NCBI GenBank assembly: GCA_964387495.1
Contig: CAYLXB010000008.1
Span: forward strand, 12,228-76,227
Source: DSXF01 sp964387495
Lineage (GTDB): Bacteria; Chloroflexota; Anaerolineae; Anaerolineales; Villigracilaceae
DNA length: 64,000 bases
Reading direction: 5' to 3'
Position numbers and translations under genes: made by a program. Shown piece after piece: positions 44,578-53,952 of the stretch; position 1 is the stretch's first letter, and every line of letters begins with the position of its first letter. Below the pieces are notes generated by a model. That model was not told where the DNA came from. It saw nothing but the letters and a program-made list of their open reading frames with translations, and did not search any database.

Positions 44578-45855
44578 ATGGACAGACAGGTATCCAATCT
44601 CGACGCTCACGCGATTGCCCCGGCCGGCTTGCTCATGCCGGAAACGATCCGCGCTACGCTTGAAAAGGGTCTTGCCGGAAAATTTACGGGGCAGAAAATG
44701 CTTGTGCTCATCCCTGACCACACCCGTTCCCTGCCTCTGCCAATGTTATTTCGCCTGCTGGTCGAGCTCCTGCAAAAGACAAAGCAATTGGACTTCATGG
44801 TCGCCCTGGGGACCCACCCGCCGTTGGATGATGAGAGTCTTAACAAGCTGGTCGGCATCACACCAGAAGAACGCACCGTGAAATATAAGCAGGTTGGCTT
44901 GCTCAACCATGCTTGGAACGATCCGGCCGCGCTGACAGGCATCGGCGTGTTGGAAACGAATGAGATAAGGAACGTAGCTGGTGAACACTGGCACCCATCT
45001 CTTCCAGAGCGGGTAGAGATTCGCATCAACCGGGCCGCACTAGAATATGACCACATCCTCATCCTCGGCCCGACCTTCCCCCACGAAGTGGTTGGGTTTT
45101 CCGGCGGCGCAAAGTATCTGTTCCCTGGCATCTCCGGGCCGGAAATGATCAATGCCACCCATTGGCTGGGGGCGCTGGCGGGGGTGGTTGGTACGATCGG
45201 TATCAAGGAGACACCTGTCCGGACGATGATCCACAGCGCGGTACAGTGCCTCCGCACACCGGTCACGCTGGCCGCTCTGGTCGTGGATGGTTATGATCTG
45301 GCCGGCATTTTCATTGGCGATCTGTTTTCAGCCTGGAGTGCGGCCGCAGACTTCTCTGCCCGGCGTCACATCCGCTGGTGCAAAAAGCCTTTCCGGCGCG
45401 TCTTGTCTTGTGCCCCGGCAATGTATGATGAATTGTGGACAGGCGCCAAAGCCATGTACAAACTCGAGCCAGCTGTTGCCCTCGGGGGCGAATTGATCAT
45501 CTATGCCCCCCACCTGAGCGTGGTCAGTCACGTTCACGGAAAGTACATCTACGAGATTGGCTATCATATTCTTCCTTACTTCCTGGACAACTGGGAGCAG
45601 TTCAAACACATTCCGTTGGGGGTTTTGGCGCACAGCACCCACCTGCGCGGCTCGGGCATCATGGAGCATGGCACCGAAAAGCCGAATGTCAGGGTCACAC
45701 TGGCCAGCAAAATCCCAGCCGAAGATTGCGCCCGCCTGAACCTGGGCTATCTCGATCCGGCATCCATTAACATCACCGATTGGCAGGATCGGGAAGATGA
45801 AGGCATTATTTACGTTCCCAAAGCAGGCGAAATTCTTTACAGGTTGGAGCCCTAG
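44578..45855 (+). CDS. LarA-family (nickel-pincer lactate racemase-like) protein
   Basis: This 425-residue protein has the LarA (DUF2088) pattern: D-H-T-R near residue 47, G-T-H-P-P near 80 (catalytic His) and H-E-V-V-G-F-S-G-G-A-K near 165-175, where the second His and the cofactor-binding Lys are 10 residues apart as in LarA. LarA homologues racemise or epimerise different 2-hydroxy acids using a nickel-pincer nucleotide. None of the cofactor genes larB, larC or larE is in the window. In this operon it may epimerise an aldonate or hydroxy acid of the sugar-acid route. Confidence 0.8.
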   Translation: MDRQVSNLDAHAIAPAGLLMPETIRATLEKGLAGKFTGQKMLVLIPDHTRSLPLPMLFRLLVELLQKTKQLDFMVALGTHPPLDDESLNKLVGITPEERTVKYKQVGLLNHAWNDPAALTGIGVLETNEIRNVAGEHWHPSLPERVEIRINRAALEYDHILILGPTFPHEVVGFSGGAKYLFPGISGPEMINATHWLGALAGVVGTIGIKETPVRTMIHSAVQCLRTPVTLAALVVDGYDLAGIFIGDLFSAWSAAADFSARRHIRWCKKPFRRVLSCAPAMYDELWTGAKAMYKLEPAVALGGELIIYAPHLSVVSHVHGKYIYEIGYHILPYFLDNWEQFKHIPLGVLAHSTHLRGSGIMEHGTEKPNVRVTLASKIPAEDCARLNLGYLDPASINITDWQDREDEGIIYVPKAGEILYRLEP

Positions 45856-45856
45856 C

Positions 45857-46366
45857 ATGTTCGCATCCATTCTGCATTCTCACCTGGCTCGATATCCCGA
45901 AATGCAAGTACAGGATATCTACAAACTTGCTCATCAGGCGGCCATGGGCTGTGAGCATATGGCACATGACCCCGCCTTCGCATACAACTGGCTGGAAAGA
46001 GAATTGGCAGAAATGGGAGAAGGGCCATCTGAACCAGTGTTTGAGCCCATCTCAACGGATGGGGAGGTTGTTCGTGTTCACTTGCGCCCATACCTGTCAT
46101 CTGGAGGCAATATTAATATGCTTTTGGATGCATTTCTTCGTACGGGCAACCATTTCCATGGAGAAACCGGCCTGCTTGAAGAGAACTGGAAAAGCGCCGT
46201 TCAAATTTGTCCCTTCTCCACCGCTGACATGGGCCAATTCATTCGGAAGATGAGAACAAACAATTACCCCGCTGTGCATCACTCAGATGAATATAAGCGG
46301 GCCTACAAACCGGCTTACCGGGTTATCTGCTGCAAATATATTACCTGTCAGGAGATTGGAGACTGA
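45857..46366 (+). CDS. Conserved protein of unknown function
   Basis: The gene encodes 169 residues from the ATG at 45857, immediately after the larA-like stop; an earlier in-frame start would overlap that gene. The N-terminal part, H-L-A-R-Y-P-E-M-Q-V-Q-D-I-Y-K-L-A-H-Q-A and G-C-E-H, is a recurring pattern in small uncharacterised bacterial proteins as far as I remember. It has no signal peptide or membrane segment. His and Cys residues could bind a metal. Its position between LarA-like and 6-phosphogluconate dehydrogenase genes ties it to the pathway. Confidence 0.65.
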   Translation: MFASILHSHLARYPEMQVQDIYKLAHQAAMGCEHMAHDPAFAYNWLERELAEMGEGPSEPVFEPISTDGEVVRVHLRPYLSSGGNINMLLDAFLRTGNHFHGETGLLEENWKSAVQICPFSTADMGQFIRKMRTNNYPAVHHSDEYKRAYKPAYRVICCKYITCQEIGD

Positions 46367-46373
46367 AATTATC

Positions 46374-47780
46374 ATGGAGAAAGCAAATTTTGGTTTCATG
46401 GGCCTGGGAGTAATGGGCCACATGCTGGCACTGAATATGGAACGCCACGGTTTTCGCGTGGCAGGTTACGACCTGGATACCAAAAAAGTAACCGCCTTCG
46501 GTACGAAATATCCAGGTAAGAACCTGGTCGCCTGTGCTACCCTGGCCGAGTTCCTGGCCGAGCTCGAACGTCCCCGCCGAATTATGATGATGGTCCCGGC
46601 CGGTAAACCGGTGGACGCAGCCATTGCCAGCCTGCGCGACGTGCTCGAACCTGGCGACCTGCTGATCGACGGGGGCAATACATTTTTCATGGACACCGAG
46701 CGCCGCTCGAAGGAATTGGAAGCCAGAGGCATTATCTACATCGGTACCGGTGTCAGCGGTGGGGAATATGGCGCACTCTGGGGTCCAGCTATCATGCCCG
46801 GAGGCCAGCCCGAAGCTTGGAATCTGGTCAAGCCCATCTTCGAAGCCATTAGTGCCCAAGTTGGAGGCGAACCATGCGTGGCCTACATGGGGCCGCGCGG
46901 CGCCGGTCACTATGTCAAAATGGTTCACAACGGCATTGAGTACGGTGACATGCAGCTTATTGCCGAAGCCTATGATATCCTGCACCGCGGCCTGGGACTG
47001 GATAATGCCAGCTTGCATGAGGTCTTCGGCAATTGGAATCTCGGCGAACTCGAGTCATATCTGGTCGAAATCACTGCCGGCATCTTCACACGCTCAGATC
47101 CAGAGACAGGTACCGCCATTCTCGACCTGATCTTGGACGAGGCGCAGCAAAAAGGCACCGGCAAGTGGACTTCGCAGAACGCCCTTGATCTGGGTGCCCC
47201 CACCCCAACAATCAACGCAGCCGTGGAGAGCCGCATCCTCTCAGCTTATAAAGACGAGCGCGTTGCTGCGTCCAAAGTACTGACCGGCCCGAAACCTCGT
47301 TTTACCCTGGATCGGGAGAAAGTTATCAGCTGGGTACGCGATGCTCTATACGCAGCCAAAATATGCTCCTATGCACAAGGTTTCAGCCTGCTTCGGATGG
47401 CGGACAAGGAATATAACTACGGTCTGGATTATGGCGAGATTGCCCGCATCTGGCGCGGCGGCTGCATCATCCGCGCCCGCTTCCTGAACGACATTCGTGC
47501 CGCCTTTACCCGCGACCCCAATCTGTCCAACTTGATGCTGGATCCAGAATTTGCCGGCGCCATGAACGCCCGTCAATCGGCCTTGCGCGAGGTGGTGGCG
47601 CTGGCCGCGAAGAACGGCATCCCGGCGCTGGCCTTCAGTTCGGCCCTGGCCTATTATGATGCTTACCGCAGTGAACGCCTGCCCGCCAACCTGACCCAGG
47701 CCCAGCGGGATTACTTCGGAGCCCACACCTACCGCCGCATTGACCGTGAAGGCACGTTCCATACAGAGTGGACAGCCTGA
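46374..47780 (+). CDS. gnd: 6-phosphogluconate dehydrogenase, decarboxylating
   Basis: The gene encodes 468 residues from the ATG at 46374. It has the Rossmann G-L-G-V-M-G site, I-D-G-G-N-T, G-T-G-V-S-G-G-E-Y-G-A, the catalytic G-A-G-H-Y-V-K-M-V-H-N-G-I-E-Y and the C-terminal R-I-W-R-G-G-C-I-I-R. The enzyme forms ribulose 5-phosphate, CO2 and NADPH from 6-phosphogluconate. Its length is standard for the long form. Placement with uronate genes suggests that part of the carbon is sent through gluconate 6-phosphate; this is inference. Confidence 0.92.
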   Translation: MEKANFGFMGLGVMGHMLALNMERHGFRVAGYDLDTKKVTAFGTKYPGKNLVACATLAEFLAELERPRRIMMMVPAGKPVDAAIASLRDVLEPGDLLIDGGNTFFMDTERRSKELEARGIIYIGTGVSGGEYGALWGPAIMPGGQPEAWNLVKPIFEAISAQVGGEPCVAYMGPRGAGHYVKMVHNGIEYGDMQLIAEAYDILHRGLGLDNASLHEVFGNWNLGELESYLVEITAGIFTRSDPETGTAILDLILDEAQQKGTGKWTSQNALDLGAPTPTINAAVESRILSAYKDERVAASKVLTGPKPRFTLDREKVISWVRDALYAAKICSYAQGFSLLRMADKEYNYGLDYGEIARIWRGGCIIRARFLNDIRAAFTRDPNLSNLMLDPEFAGAMNARQSALREVVALAAKNGIPALAFSSALAYYDAYRSERLPANLTQAQRDYFGAHTYRRIDREGTFHTEWTA

Positions 47781-47810
47781 AACGATACGACAGTCACGAA
47801 AGGAGCAAGC

Positions 47811-48893
47811 ATGAAATACGGCCTTAACATTCTTTCCGATGGTGCACTGGATTTCTTATCTCTTGGCGCACTCGTACACCGCCTTGATCCAGGCATCGTT
47901 CCCTTCCGCAAGGCCTCCGAATGCCAGATCCACGTCTCGGGCGGCGAATTCAACTGCGCCGCCAACCTGGCCGATTGCTTTCGCCTGAATACCGCCATCG
48001 TCACCGCAATGGTGGATTACCCCATTGGCGACTTGATAACTGAACGGGTGCGGGCAATGGGCGTCAGGCCCTTCTACAAACATTTCAAGCACAACGGCGT
48101 CAATGGCCCGAACATGGCCGCCGTCTACAGCGACCGCGGCTACGGCGTGCGCGCTCCGGTCGTTTTCTACAACCGCTCGAACGAGGCCGCAGCACAACTT
48201 AAACCCGGTGATTTCGACTGGCGGTCTATTTTCGAGAACGGCGTCCGCTGGTTCCATAGCGGCGGCATCTTTGCTGCTCTCTCCAGCACCACGGGGGAAC
48301 TCATTATCGAAGGAATGCAGGCCGCCAGGAATGCAGGCGCCATCGTCTCCTTTGACCTGAATTACCGCACCAAACTCTGGAACATCTGGGGCGGGCAGGA
48401 AAAGGCCGCATCCACCCTCACCCGTATCGTTGAGAATGTGGATGTGCTGGTAGGCAACGAGGAAGACCTCCAGATGGGGCTTGGCCTGCCCGGGCCTGAA
48501 TCAAGCGCCAAATCCAAGCTCGACCCGGCTGCATTCCTGGGCATGATCGAGATAGTCGTAAAAAAGTTCCCTCGGATTAAAGTTGTTGCCACCACCCTGC
48601 GCGAAGTCCACTCCACCAACCGGCATGCATGGGGCGCAGTGGCCTGGATCGATGGAAAGTCTTACCTCTCACCGGCCTGTGAACTGGATGTCTACGACCG
48701 GGTCGGCGGCGGCGACGGTTTCGCCTCGGGATTCTTCTATGGCTTGTTGAATAATGTGGCAGAGCAGGAAGCCGTCAACCTCGGCTGGGCACACGGTGCC
48801 CTGCTGACCACCTTCCCCGGGGACACCACAATGGCAACCGTGGAACAGGTGCGGGCTTTTGCCCAAGGCGGTTCAGCGCGCATTCAGCGCTAA
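47811..48893 (+). CDS. kdgK: 2-keto-3-deoxygluconate kinase (PfkB family)
   Basis: This 360-residue protein has a ribokinase-fold G-G-E-F-N-C-A-A-N-L substrate region, the motif V-A-T-T-L-R-E-V-H-S-T-N-R-H, and R-V-G-G-G-D-G-F-A-S-G-F with the catalytic Asp. These are typical of KdgK. It phosphorylates 2-keto-3-deoxygluconate to KDPG, the step after mannonate dehydration. The KDPG aldolase gene is not in the window. It is the last gene before the terminator and second operator. Confidence 0.82.
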   Translation: MKYGLNILSDGALDFLSLGALVHRLDPGIVPFRKASECQIHVSGGEFNCAANLADCFRLNTAIVTAMVDYPIGDLITERVRAMGVRPFYKHFKHNGVNGPNMAAVYSDRGYGVRAPVVFYNRSNEAAAQLKPGDFDWRSIFENGVRWFHSGGIFAALSSTTGELIIEGMQAARNAGAIVSFDLNYRTKLWNIWGGQEKAASTLTRIVENVDVLVGNEEDLQMGLGLPGPESSAKSKLDPAAFLGMIEIVVKKFPRIKVVATTLREVHSTNRHAWGAVAWIDGKSYLSPACELDVYDRVGGGDGFASGFFYGLLNNVAEQEAVNLGWAHGALLTTFPGDTTMATVEQVRAFAQGGSARIQR

Positions 48894-48903
48894 TGCTGGC
48901 ATA

Positions 48904-48950
48904 GGGCGGGTCTCAAAGACCCGGTTGGTTGAGCAACCGGATACCCGCCC
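48904..48950 (+). terminator. Two-part hairpin after kdgK
   Basis: An outer stem GGGCGGGT (48904-48911) with ACCCGCCC (48943-48950) encloses an inner stem CCGGTTG (48921-48927) with CAACCGG (48934-48940). CCATAATTTC follows, so the U-tract is short. It probably terminates the lacI-uxaE-kdgK transcript. Confidence 0.6.
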
Positions 48951-48956
48951 CATAAT
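48929..48956 (+). promoter_or_regulatory. Promoter of dehydrogenase-iolG operon
   Basis: TTGAGC (48929-48934) and CATAAT (48951-48956) are 16 nt apart. The -10 box ends 11 nt before operator 2, nearly the same geometry as at the lacI promoter (10 nt). The -35 lies inside the terminator hairpin. Confidence 0.5.
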
Positions 48957-48967
48957 TTCACAATCCC

Positions 48968-48983
48968 TTGCACACGTGTGCAA
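48968..48983. promoter_or_regulatory. LacI-family operator 2
   Basis: TTGCACACGTGTGCAA is a perfect 16-bp palindrome. Its inner 14 bases are identical to operator 1 at 41159-41174. It lies 42 nt before the dehydrogenase start. The shared site indicates one LacI regulon covering both operons. Confidence 0.8.
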
Positions 48984-49025
48984 ACTCCATCAGGAGATCA
49001 TTCGGTTTTTCAAAAGGAGAAAATC

Positions 49026-50069
49026 ATGGACAAGATGAAAGCGTATGTTTTCAAGGATGTCGGCCAACTCGTGTACGAGGAAAAGCCCATTCCCCACGTC
49101 AAGGAGCCAGATGACGTGCTGCTCAAAGTCAGGGCTGTAGGCATCTGTGGCTCAGACCTTAAAATAATCGAAGGCAAACATCACTTCCGTCCTAATACCG
49201 TGCTGGGGCACGAGTTCTGTGGCGAGGTGGTCGAGGTCGGTTCACACGTTCACCATGTCAAGATCGGTGACCGCGTTTCAATCGACAACAACATCCGCTG
49301 CGGCTTCTGCTCATTCTGCCGCATGGGTCTGACCAGCCAGTGTGTGGACATCAAGACCAGTGCCCTGGGTGTCATGCGTGACGGCGGCTACGCAGAATAC
49401 TGCCTCGTTCCTGAGAAACAGTGCTTTGTTCTGCCCGCTGAGATCGATGATATTCTCGGTACACAGGTCGAGACGCTTGCGACCGTGGTCAACGGCATGA
49501 ACACCCTCCTGATGCTGCCATATGACTATGTGATGATTCTCGGCTTCGGCCCAATTGGCTACCTGTTCGGACAGTTCGCCAAGAACATCGCTGCCAAGGT
49601 GGCCGTGACTGAGATTGACCCCTTCCGGATCAATGTGGCAAAGGAATGCGGCCTGACGGTCTGGAACCCGAACGAAGTGGATGTGGTCCAGAAGATCACC
49701 GACTTCACCTACGGCCGCAAGGCGGATATCGTCGTCGAAGCCACCGGCAATGCGCTCTGGCAGGCGCTGCAGTGTGTCACCCCCGGCGGCAAGGTTCTGC
49801 CCTTCGGTATGGACTCATCCGTCCAGACCACCATTGTGCCCAATGAAATCACACGCTGGGCGACCAAGATCCTGGGCCTGTACCTCGGGCAGAATACGAT
49901 GGTGCCATCCATCCGTATTTTCCAGGAGAATCGTCTCAATATGGGACCTTTCTTCACCAAGGTCATCCCGTTTGACGATGGCCTGGGTGCATTCGATATG
50001 CTCGGCCTGGACATGAAGACGCTCGAGCACAAACCCAAGAGCGCAATGAAAATCGTAATGAAGTTCTAG
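49026..50069 (+). CDS. Zinc-dependent medium-chain dehydrogenase
   Basis: The gene encodes 347 residues from the ATG at 49026 (AAGGAG upstream). Catalytic zinc motif C-G-S-D near residue 40 and G-H-E-F are present, as is the structural zinc site C-G-F-C-S-F-C near 94, and the nucleotide fold G-F-G-P-I-G. It resembles sorbitol, threonine and L-idonate dehydrogenases. As the first gene under operator 2 it probably oxidises a polyol or keto-acid of the inositol or gluconate route. It differs from the IolM homologue at 55.1 kb. Confidence 0.8.
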   Translation: MDKMKAYVFKDVGQLVYEEKPIPHVKEPDDVLLKVRAVGICGSDLKIIEGKHHFRPNTVLGHEFCGEVVEVGSHVHHVKIGDRVSIDNNIRCGFCSFCRMGLTSQCVDIKTSALGVMRDGGYAEYCLVPEKQCFVLPAEIDDILGTQVETLATVVNGMNTLLMLPYDYVMILGFGPIGYLFGQFAKNIAAKVAVTEIDPFRINVAKECGLTVWNPNEVDVVQKITDFTYGRKADIVVEATGNALWQALQCVTPGGKVLPFGMDSSVQTTIVPNEITRWATKILGLYLGQNTMVPSIRIFQENRLNMGPFFTKVIPFDDGLGAFDMLGLDMKTLEHKPKSAMKIVMKF

Positions 50070-50079
50070 TACTCACATC

Positions 50080-50120
50080 TTCGACTCTTCCCTTCCCTGT
50101 TTTGGGGAGGGAAGGGAGAA
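50080..50120 (+). repeat. Pyrimidine/purine hairpin before iolG
   Basis: A 10-bp stem (TCCCTTCCCT with AGGGAAGGGA) lies between the dehydrogenase and iolG genes, overlapping the likely ribosome site. A similar hairpin lies at 56313-56337 before iolO. They may be copies of a small dispersed intergenic repeat. Confidence 0.45.
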
Positions 50121-50128
50121 AGGCTTCC

Positions 50129-51142
50129 ATGAACCGACAAGTAAAGATTGCTGTGATTGGAACAGGACGCATGGGAAGCGTCCACACCCGGAATATTGCC
50201 CGGCTGATTCCCGAAGCGGAATTGGTTGCCGTCTGTGACATCCGCCTGGAGGTCGCTCAGGCAGTAGCCGACGAACTGGGTATCCAGCGCGTTGTTCAAG
50301 ATTACCATGAATTGCTGACCGACCCGGAGATCGATGCGATCCTGATCGCCACCAGCACCAACACCCATGCCTTTATTATGAAAGATGTGGCTGCTTCTGG
50401 CAAGCATATCTTCTGCGAGAAGCCCCTGGCCCTGGAACTGGATCAGATTGATGAGGCCCTGGCCGAGGTCGAAAAGGCCAGAGTCAAACTGCAGGTTGGA
50501 TTCAACCGCCGCTTTGATAAAAGTTACCGCCGGGTGCGTGAGGTGGTCGCTTCGGGTCAGCTCGGCCGGCCCTGCATCTTGCGCATCACCGACCGGGACC
50601 CTGATTTTCCTGCCATGGAGTTCCTGCGGGTCTCCGGCGGCATTTTCCTCGATCTCTCAATTCATGACTTCGACATGGCCCGTTTCCAGATCGGCGAGGT
50701 GGAAGAAATCTACGCCACCGGTGGAGTCTTGATCAATCCCGAGTTGAAAGAGTTCGGCGATATCGATACCGGCGTGATCACGCTTAAATTCGCCAACGGC
50801 GCGGTGGGAGCCATTGACAACAGCCGCAAAGCAGTCTATGGCTATGACCAGCGCCTGGAAGTATTCTGCTCGAATGGCACGGCGATGGCAAACAACGAGA
50901 GCGAAGATACCACCGTGAAAGGCAACGCGGATGGATTCCTGTCTGCCAAACCGCCATACTTCTTTATGCAACGTTATGCCCCCTGCTACGTGGACGAGGT
51001 GCGCCAGTTCATCGAATGCGTGCGTGACGACAAACCCACCCCCACAACCGGCAAGGATGGGCGCGCCGCTGTGGTGCTCGGTTATGCTGCCTGGAAATCG
51101 CTGCGTGAAAACCGGCCGGTTAAGATAAGTGAATTCAAATAA
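50129..51142 (+). CDS. iolG: Inositol 2-dehydrogenase-like Gfo/Idh/MocA oxidoreductase
   Basis: The gene encodes 337 residues from the ATG at 50129. It has the N-terminal G-T-G-R-M-G Rossmann motif, C-E-K-P-L-A-L (catalytic Lys), F-N-R-R-F-D and S-G-G-I-F-L-D-L-S-I-H-D-F-D-M-A-R, which are IolG hallmarks. It should oxidise myo-inositol to 2-keto-inositol (scyllo-inosose) with NAD. Homologues of the three following Thermotoga-type steps (IolM, IolN, IolO) are encoded 3-6 kb downstream on the same strand. Confidence 0.85.
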   Translation: MNRQVKIAVIGTGRMGSVHTRNIARLIPEAELVAVCDIRLEVAQAVADELGIQRVVQDYHELLTDPEIDAILIATSTNTHAFIMKDVAASGKHIFCEKPLALELDQIDEALAEVEKARVKLQVGFNRRFDKSYRRVREVVASGQLGRPCILRITDRDPDFPAMEFLRVSGGIFLDLSIHDFDMARFQIGEVEEIYATGGVLINPELKEFGDIDTGVITLKFANGAVGAIDNSRKAVYGYDQRLEVFCSNGTAMANNESEDTTVKGNADGFLSAKPPYFFMQRYAPCYVDEVRQFIECVRDDKPTPTTGKDGRAAVVLGYAAWKSLRENRPVKISEFK

Positions 51143-51219
51143 GCCAGGTATGGATTGCCAACAGTGGGCGCGGAACAGCATTCTCGATCCATTGCCCCCT
51201 CTTTATAAAGGTATTTGCT

Positions 51220-52506
51220 GTGACTCAACCTGAGAACCTGCACAAACCATCCGAAAAAGAATATTTGAACTGCATTCGCTGCGGTCTGTGCCTGGCTGTC
51301 TGCCCAACGTACCGGGAATATCTCAGCGAGACCGCCTCGCCGCGCGGCCGGGTGGCGTTGGCCCGCAAAGGTCTGGAAGGCGAATTGGAACTCAGCCCCA
51401 ACCTGATCGAGCAGATGTATGCCTGTTTCGACTGCATGGCTTGCAATGACATCTGTCCAGTGGGCATCCGCCCGGCTGACCTGGCATTGGAAATGCGTCA
51501 TGTACAGGAGCAAGTCCAACCTGCCGCATGGAAACGCGCCTTATTTGGTGGATTAATTCCACGACCGGGGCGGATGGAAGCCATAACCTGGGCGCTCCGC
51601 ATTTACGAAAGTCTGGGCATCCGCCGCCTGGTCTACGCGCTGGGCTTACGTAAACTGATGCCCCGCAAACTGCGTGACCTCGAAGCCATGTTGCCACACC
51701 TGCCTCAGCGGCCACTACGCCAGGTCCTGCCAGAGATTACCCCTGCCACCGGTGAAAGCAAATACAGGCTGGGCTTTTTCTTGGGCTGCGCCCAGAGCTT
51801 GATGTTCACAGAAGAAAGTGCCGCCAGTGTACGCGTCCTGGCCCGCAACGGCTGCACCATTGTCACACCCAAAGAAACCGTCTGCTGCGGCATGCCTGCC
51901 CTTGGATATGGGCGTCCAGATCTCGTGTGCGAACAGGCACGTCAAAATATTGCGTTTTTTGAAAAAGCACAGGTCAAAACCATTGTCACCGACTGCGCCA
52001 CCTGTGGTTCCACGTTGAAAGACTATGGCAAGTTGCTGGCGGATGACCCGGCCTGGGCCAGGCGGGCAGCTGAATTCAGTGGTAAAGTCCGGGACATTAG
52101 CGAGTTCCTGATGTCCATCCCGCTTAAAAAACCGCAGGGACGTGTTGAAGCGCGTGTTACCTACCACGACCCCTGTCACCTGCGCCGCGCCCAGGGAGTT
52201 TGGAAACAGCCGCGCGCGCTCCTGAAAATGATTGCCGGGCTGGAATTCGTCGAACTCCCTGAAGCAGACTGGTGCTGCGGCTCGGCAGGCAGCCAGCTCA
52301 TCACACATTACGAAACCTCACTCAAGGTACTGAAACGAAAAACCGGAAACCTTGCCAGCACGCAGGCCGATTACATCGCCTCCGGGTGCCCCGGCTGCCA
52401 GATGCAGTTGAACGTAGGCGTACGGCGGCAGGGGTTGGAACTGCAGGTTGTTCACCCCATTACACTGCTGGATATGGCGTATCAGCGGGAGGAAGAGAAT
52501 GAATAA
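51220..52506 (+). CDS. glcF: Glycolate-oxidase-type iron-sulfur subunit
   Basis: This 428-residue protein starts with GTG at 51220. Two 4Fe-4S ferredoxin motifs (C-I-R-C-G-L-C-L-A-V-C-P and C-F-D-C-M-A-C-N-D-I-C-P) are followed by two CCG domains (C-C-G-M-P, C-C-G-S-A-G), the GlcF layout. It should pass electrons from the flavoprotein GlcD to the quinone pool. It overlaps glcD by 8 nt. Confidence 0.85.
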   Translation: MTQPENLHKPSEKEYLNCIRCGLCLAVCPTYREYLSETASPRGRVALARKGLEGELELSPNLIEQMYACFDCMACNDICPVGIRPADLALEMRHVQEQVQPAAWKRALFGGLIPRPGRMEAITWALRIYESLGIRRLVYALGLRKLMPRKLRDLEAMLPHLPQRPLRQVLPEITPATGESKYRLGFFLGCAQSLMFTEESAASVRVLARNGCTIVTPKETVCCGMPALGYGRPDLVCEQARQNIAFFEKAQVKTIVTDCATCGSTLKDYGKLLADDPAWARRAAEFSGKVRDISEFLMSIPLKKPQGRVEARVTYHDPCHLRRAQGVWKQPRALLKMIAGLEFVELPEADWCCGSAGSQLITHYETSLKVLKRKTGNLASTQADYIASGCPGCQMQLNVGVRRQGLELQVVHPITLLDMAYQREEENE

Positions 52507-53878
52507 AAACATCCTTACAGAGCTGGAAAAAATCACAGGCAGGGATGGCACGCTGACGACACCCGAAGACCTGGCAGTTTATGGCTACGACGGCACCTTC
52601 GAAGACCATCGCCCGGATGTGGTTGTCCTGCCCCGCACGACCGGACAGGTCAGCCAGATCGTACAACTGGCATCCAGGGAGCGCATCCCGCTGGTGACAC
52701 GCGGCATGGGCTCGGGCCTGGCAGCTGCCTCGGTTCCCTTTCAGGGTGGCATTACCCTGGCGATGACGCGTATGAATCGCATCCTGGAGATCGACCAGGT
52801 CAACGCCACTGCCCATGTCGAGGCAGGTGTCGTCACCGCCGACTTACAGACAGCCGTTGAGAAGCATGGTTTGTTCTACCCGCCCGATCCATCCAGTATT
52901 CGTCACTCGACCATTGGTGGAAATATCGCCTGCAACGCCGGCGGCCCGCGTTGCCTGAAATACGGTGTCACCGGCAACTATGTGCTTGGCCTGACAGTGG
53001 TACTGGCAGATGGACGCATCCTCCACACCGGCGGCAAACCAATCAAGGATGTTGTCGGATATGACCTGACGGCACTTTTTACTGGTTCAGAAGGCACTCT
53101 GTGCGTCATCACCGAAGCCCTGCTGCGCTTGACTTCCAAACCAAAGTTCGCCCGTACGGCGCTGGTCGAATTCCCCGCCTTGGAAGATGCATCTCAGGCA
53201 GTCAATGCTATCCTTTTGGCGGGCATCGTCCCGGCCACCCTGGAACTCATGGATGAGACCGCCCTTGCCTGCATTGAGGAAGCCCTGCACCTGGGCCTGC
53301 CGCTGGATGTGGAAGCTACCCTGTTAGTCGAAACCGACGGCTCAGACGAAGCAGCCGTACTGAGAGAGATCGAAGCGGTGGCAAAAGTATGCCAGGAAAA
53401 CGGTGCACGCCAGGTGAAAGTCGCCAGGGACGAAGCCGAACGCTCAAAATTATGGCAGGGGCGCAGATCGGTTTCCCCGGCACTTGCACGCAAAGCCCCC
53501 AACAAGCTGGGCGAAGACATTACGGTGCCGCGCAGCGCCATCCCGGAAGCCGTCCGGGAATTAAAAACCATCAGCAGCAAGTACGGCCTGCCCATCGTCA
53601 TTTACGGCCATGCCGGTGACGGCAACCTGCATCCTGGCATCCTGTTTGACAAACGCGACCCTGAGCAATGGGCGAAAGTCGAGCAGATGGCCGCCGAGGA
53701 ATTTTCCCTGGCATTGAAACTGGGTGGGACGCTTTCAGGCGAACATGGTGTTGGTGCTTTGAAGCGGCCGTACATGGAGCAAGCCCTCGGTCCAATTTCG
53801 CTTGAAGTTCAGAAGAGCATCAAAGCCGCTCTTGACCCCCTGAACATCCTTAATCCGGGAAAAATATTTCCAGATTGA
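52499..53878 (+). CDS. glcD: FAD-linked 2-hydroxyacid dehydrogenase (GlcD type)
   Basis: The gene encodes 459 residues from the ATG at 52499. The N-terminal FAD_binding_4 domain has R-G-M-G-S-G-L-A and S-T-I-G-G-N-I-A-C-N-A-G-G; the C-terminal domain has G-H-A-G-D-G-N-L-H-P and G-E-H-G-V-G. It resembles D-lactate/glycolate dehydrogenases. With GlcF it oxidises a D-2-hydroxyacid, possibly one related to the LarA homologue. Confidence 0.85.
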   Translation: MNKNILTELEKITGRDGTLTTPEDLAVYGYDGTFEDHRPDVVVLPRTTGQVSQIVQLASRERIPLVTRGMGSGLAAASVPFQGGITLAMTRMNRILEIDQVNATAHVEAGVVTADLQTAVEKHGLFYPPDPSSIRHSTIGGNIACNAGGPRCLKYGVTGNYVLGLTVVLADGRILHTGGKPIKDVVGYDLTALFTGSEGTLCVITEALLRLTSKPKFARTALVEFPALEDASQAVNAILLAGIVPATLELMDETALACIEEALHLGLPLDVEATLLVETDGSDEAAVLREIEAVAKVCQENGARQVKVARDEAERSKLWQGRRSVSPALARKAPNKLGEDITVPRSAIPEAVRELKTISSKYGLPIVIYGHAGDGNLHPGILFDKRDPEQWAKVEQMAAEEFSLALKLGGTLSGEHGVGALKRPYMEQALGPISLEVQKSIKAALDPLNILNPGKIFPD

Positions 53879-53952
53879 CCTTCCCCCTCGCTAGGAAGAG
53901 GCCACTGACCGGACCTCACTGCACATTATCAGAAATTTAAAAAGGAGTAAAA

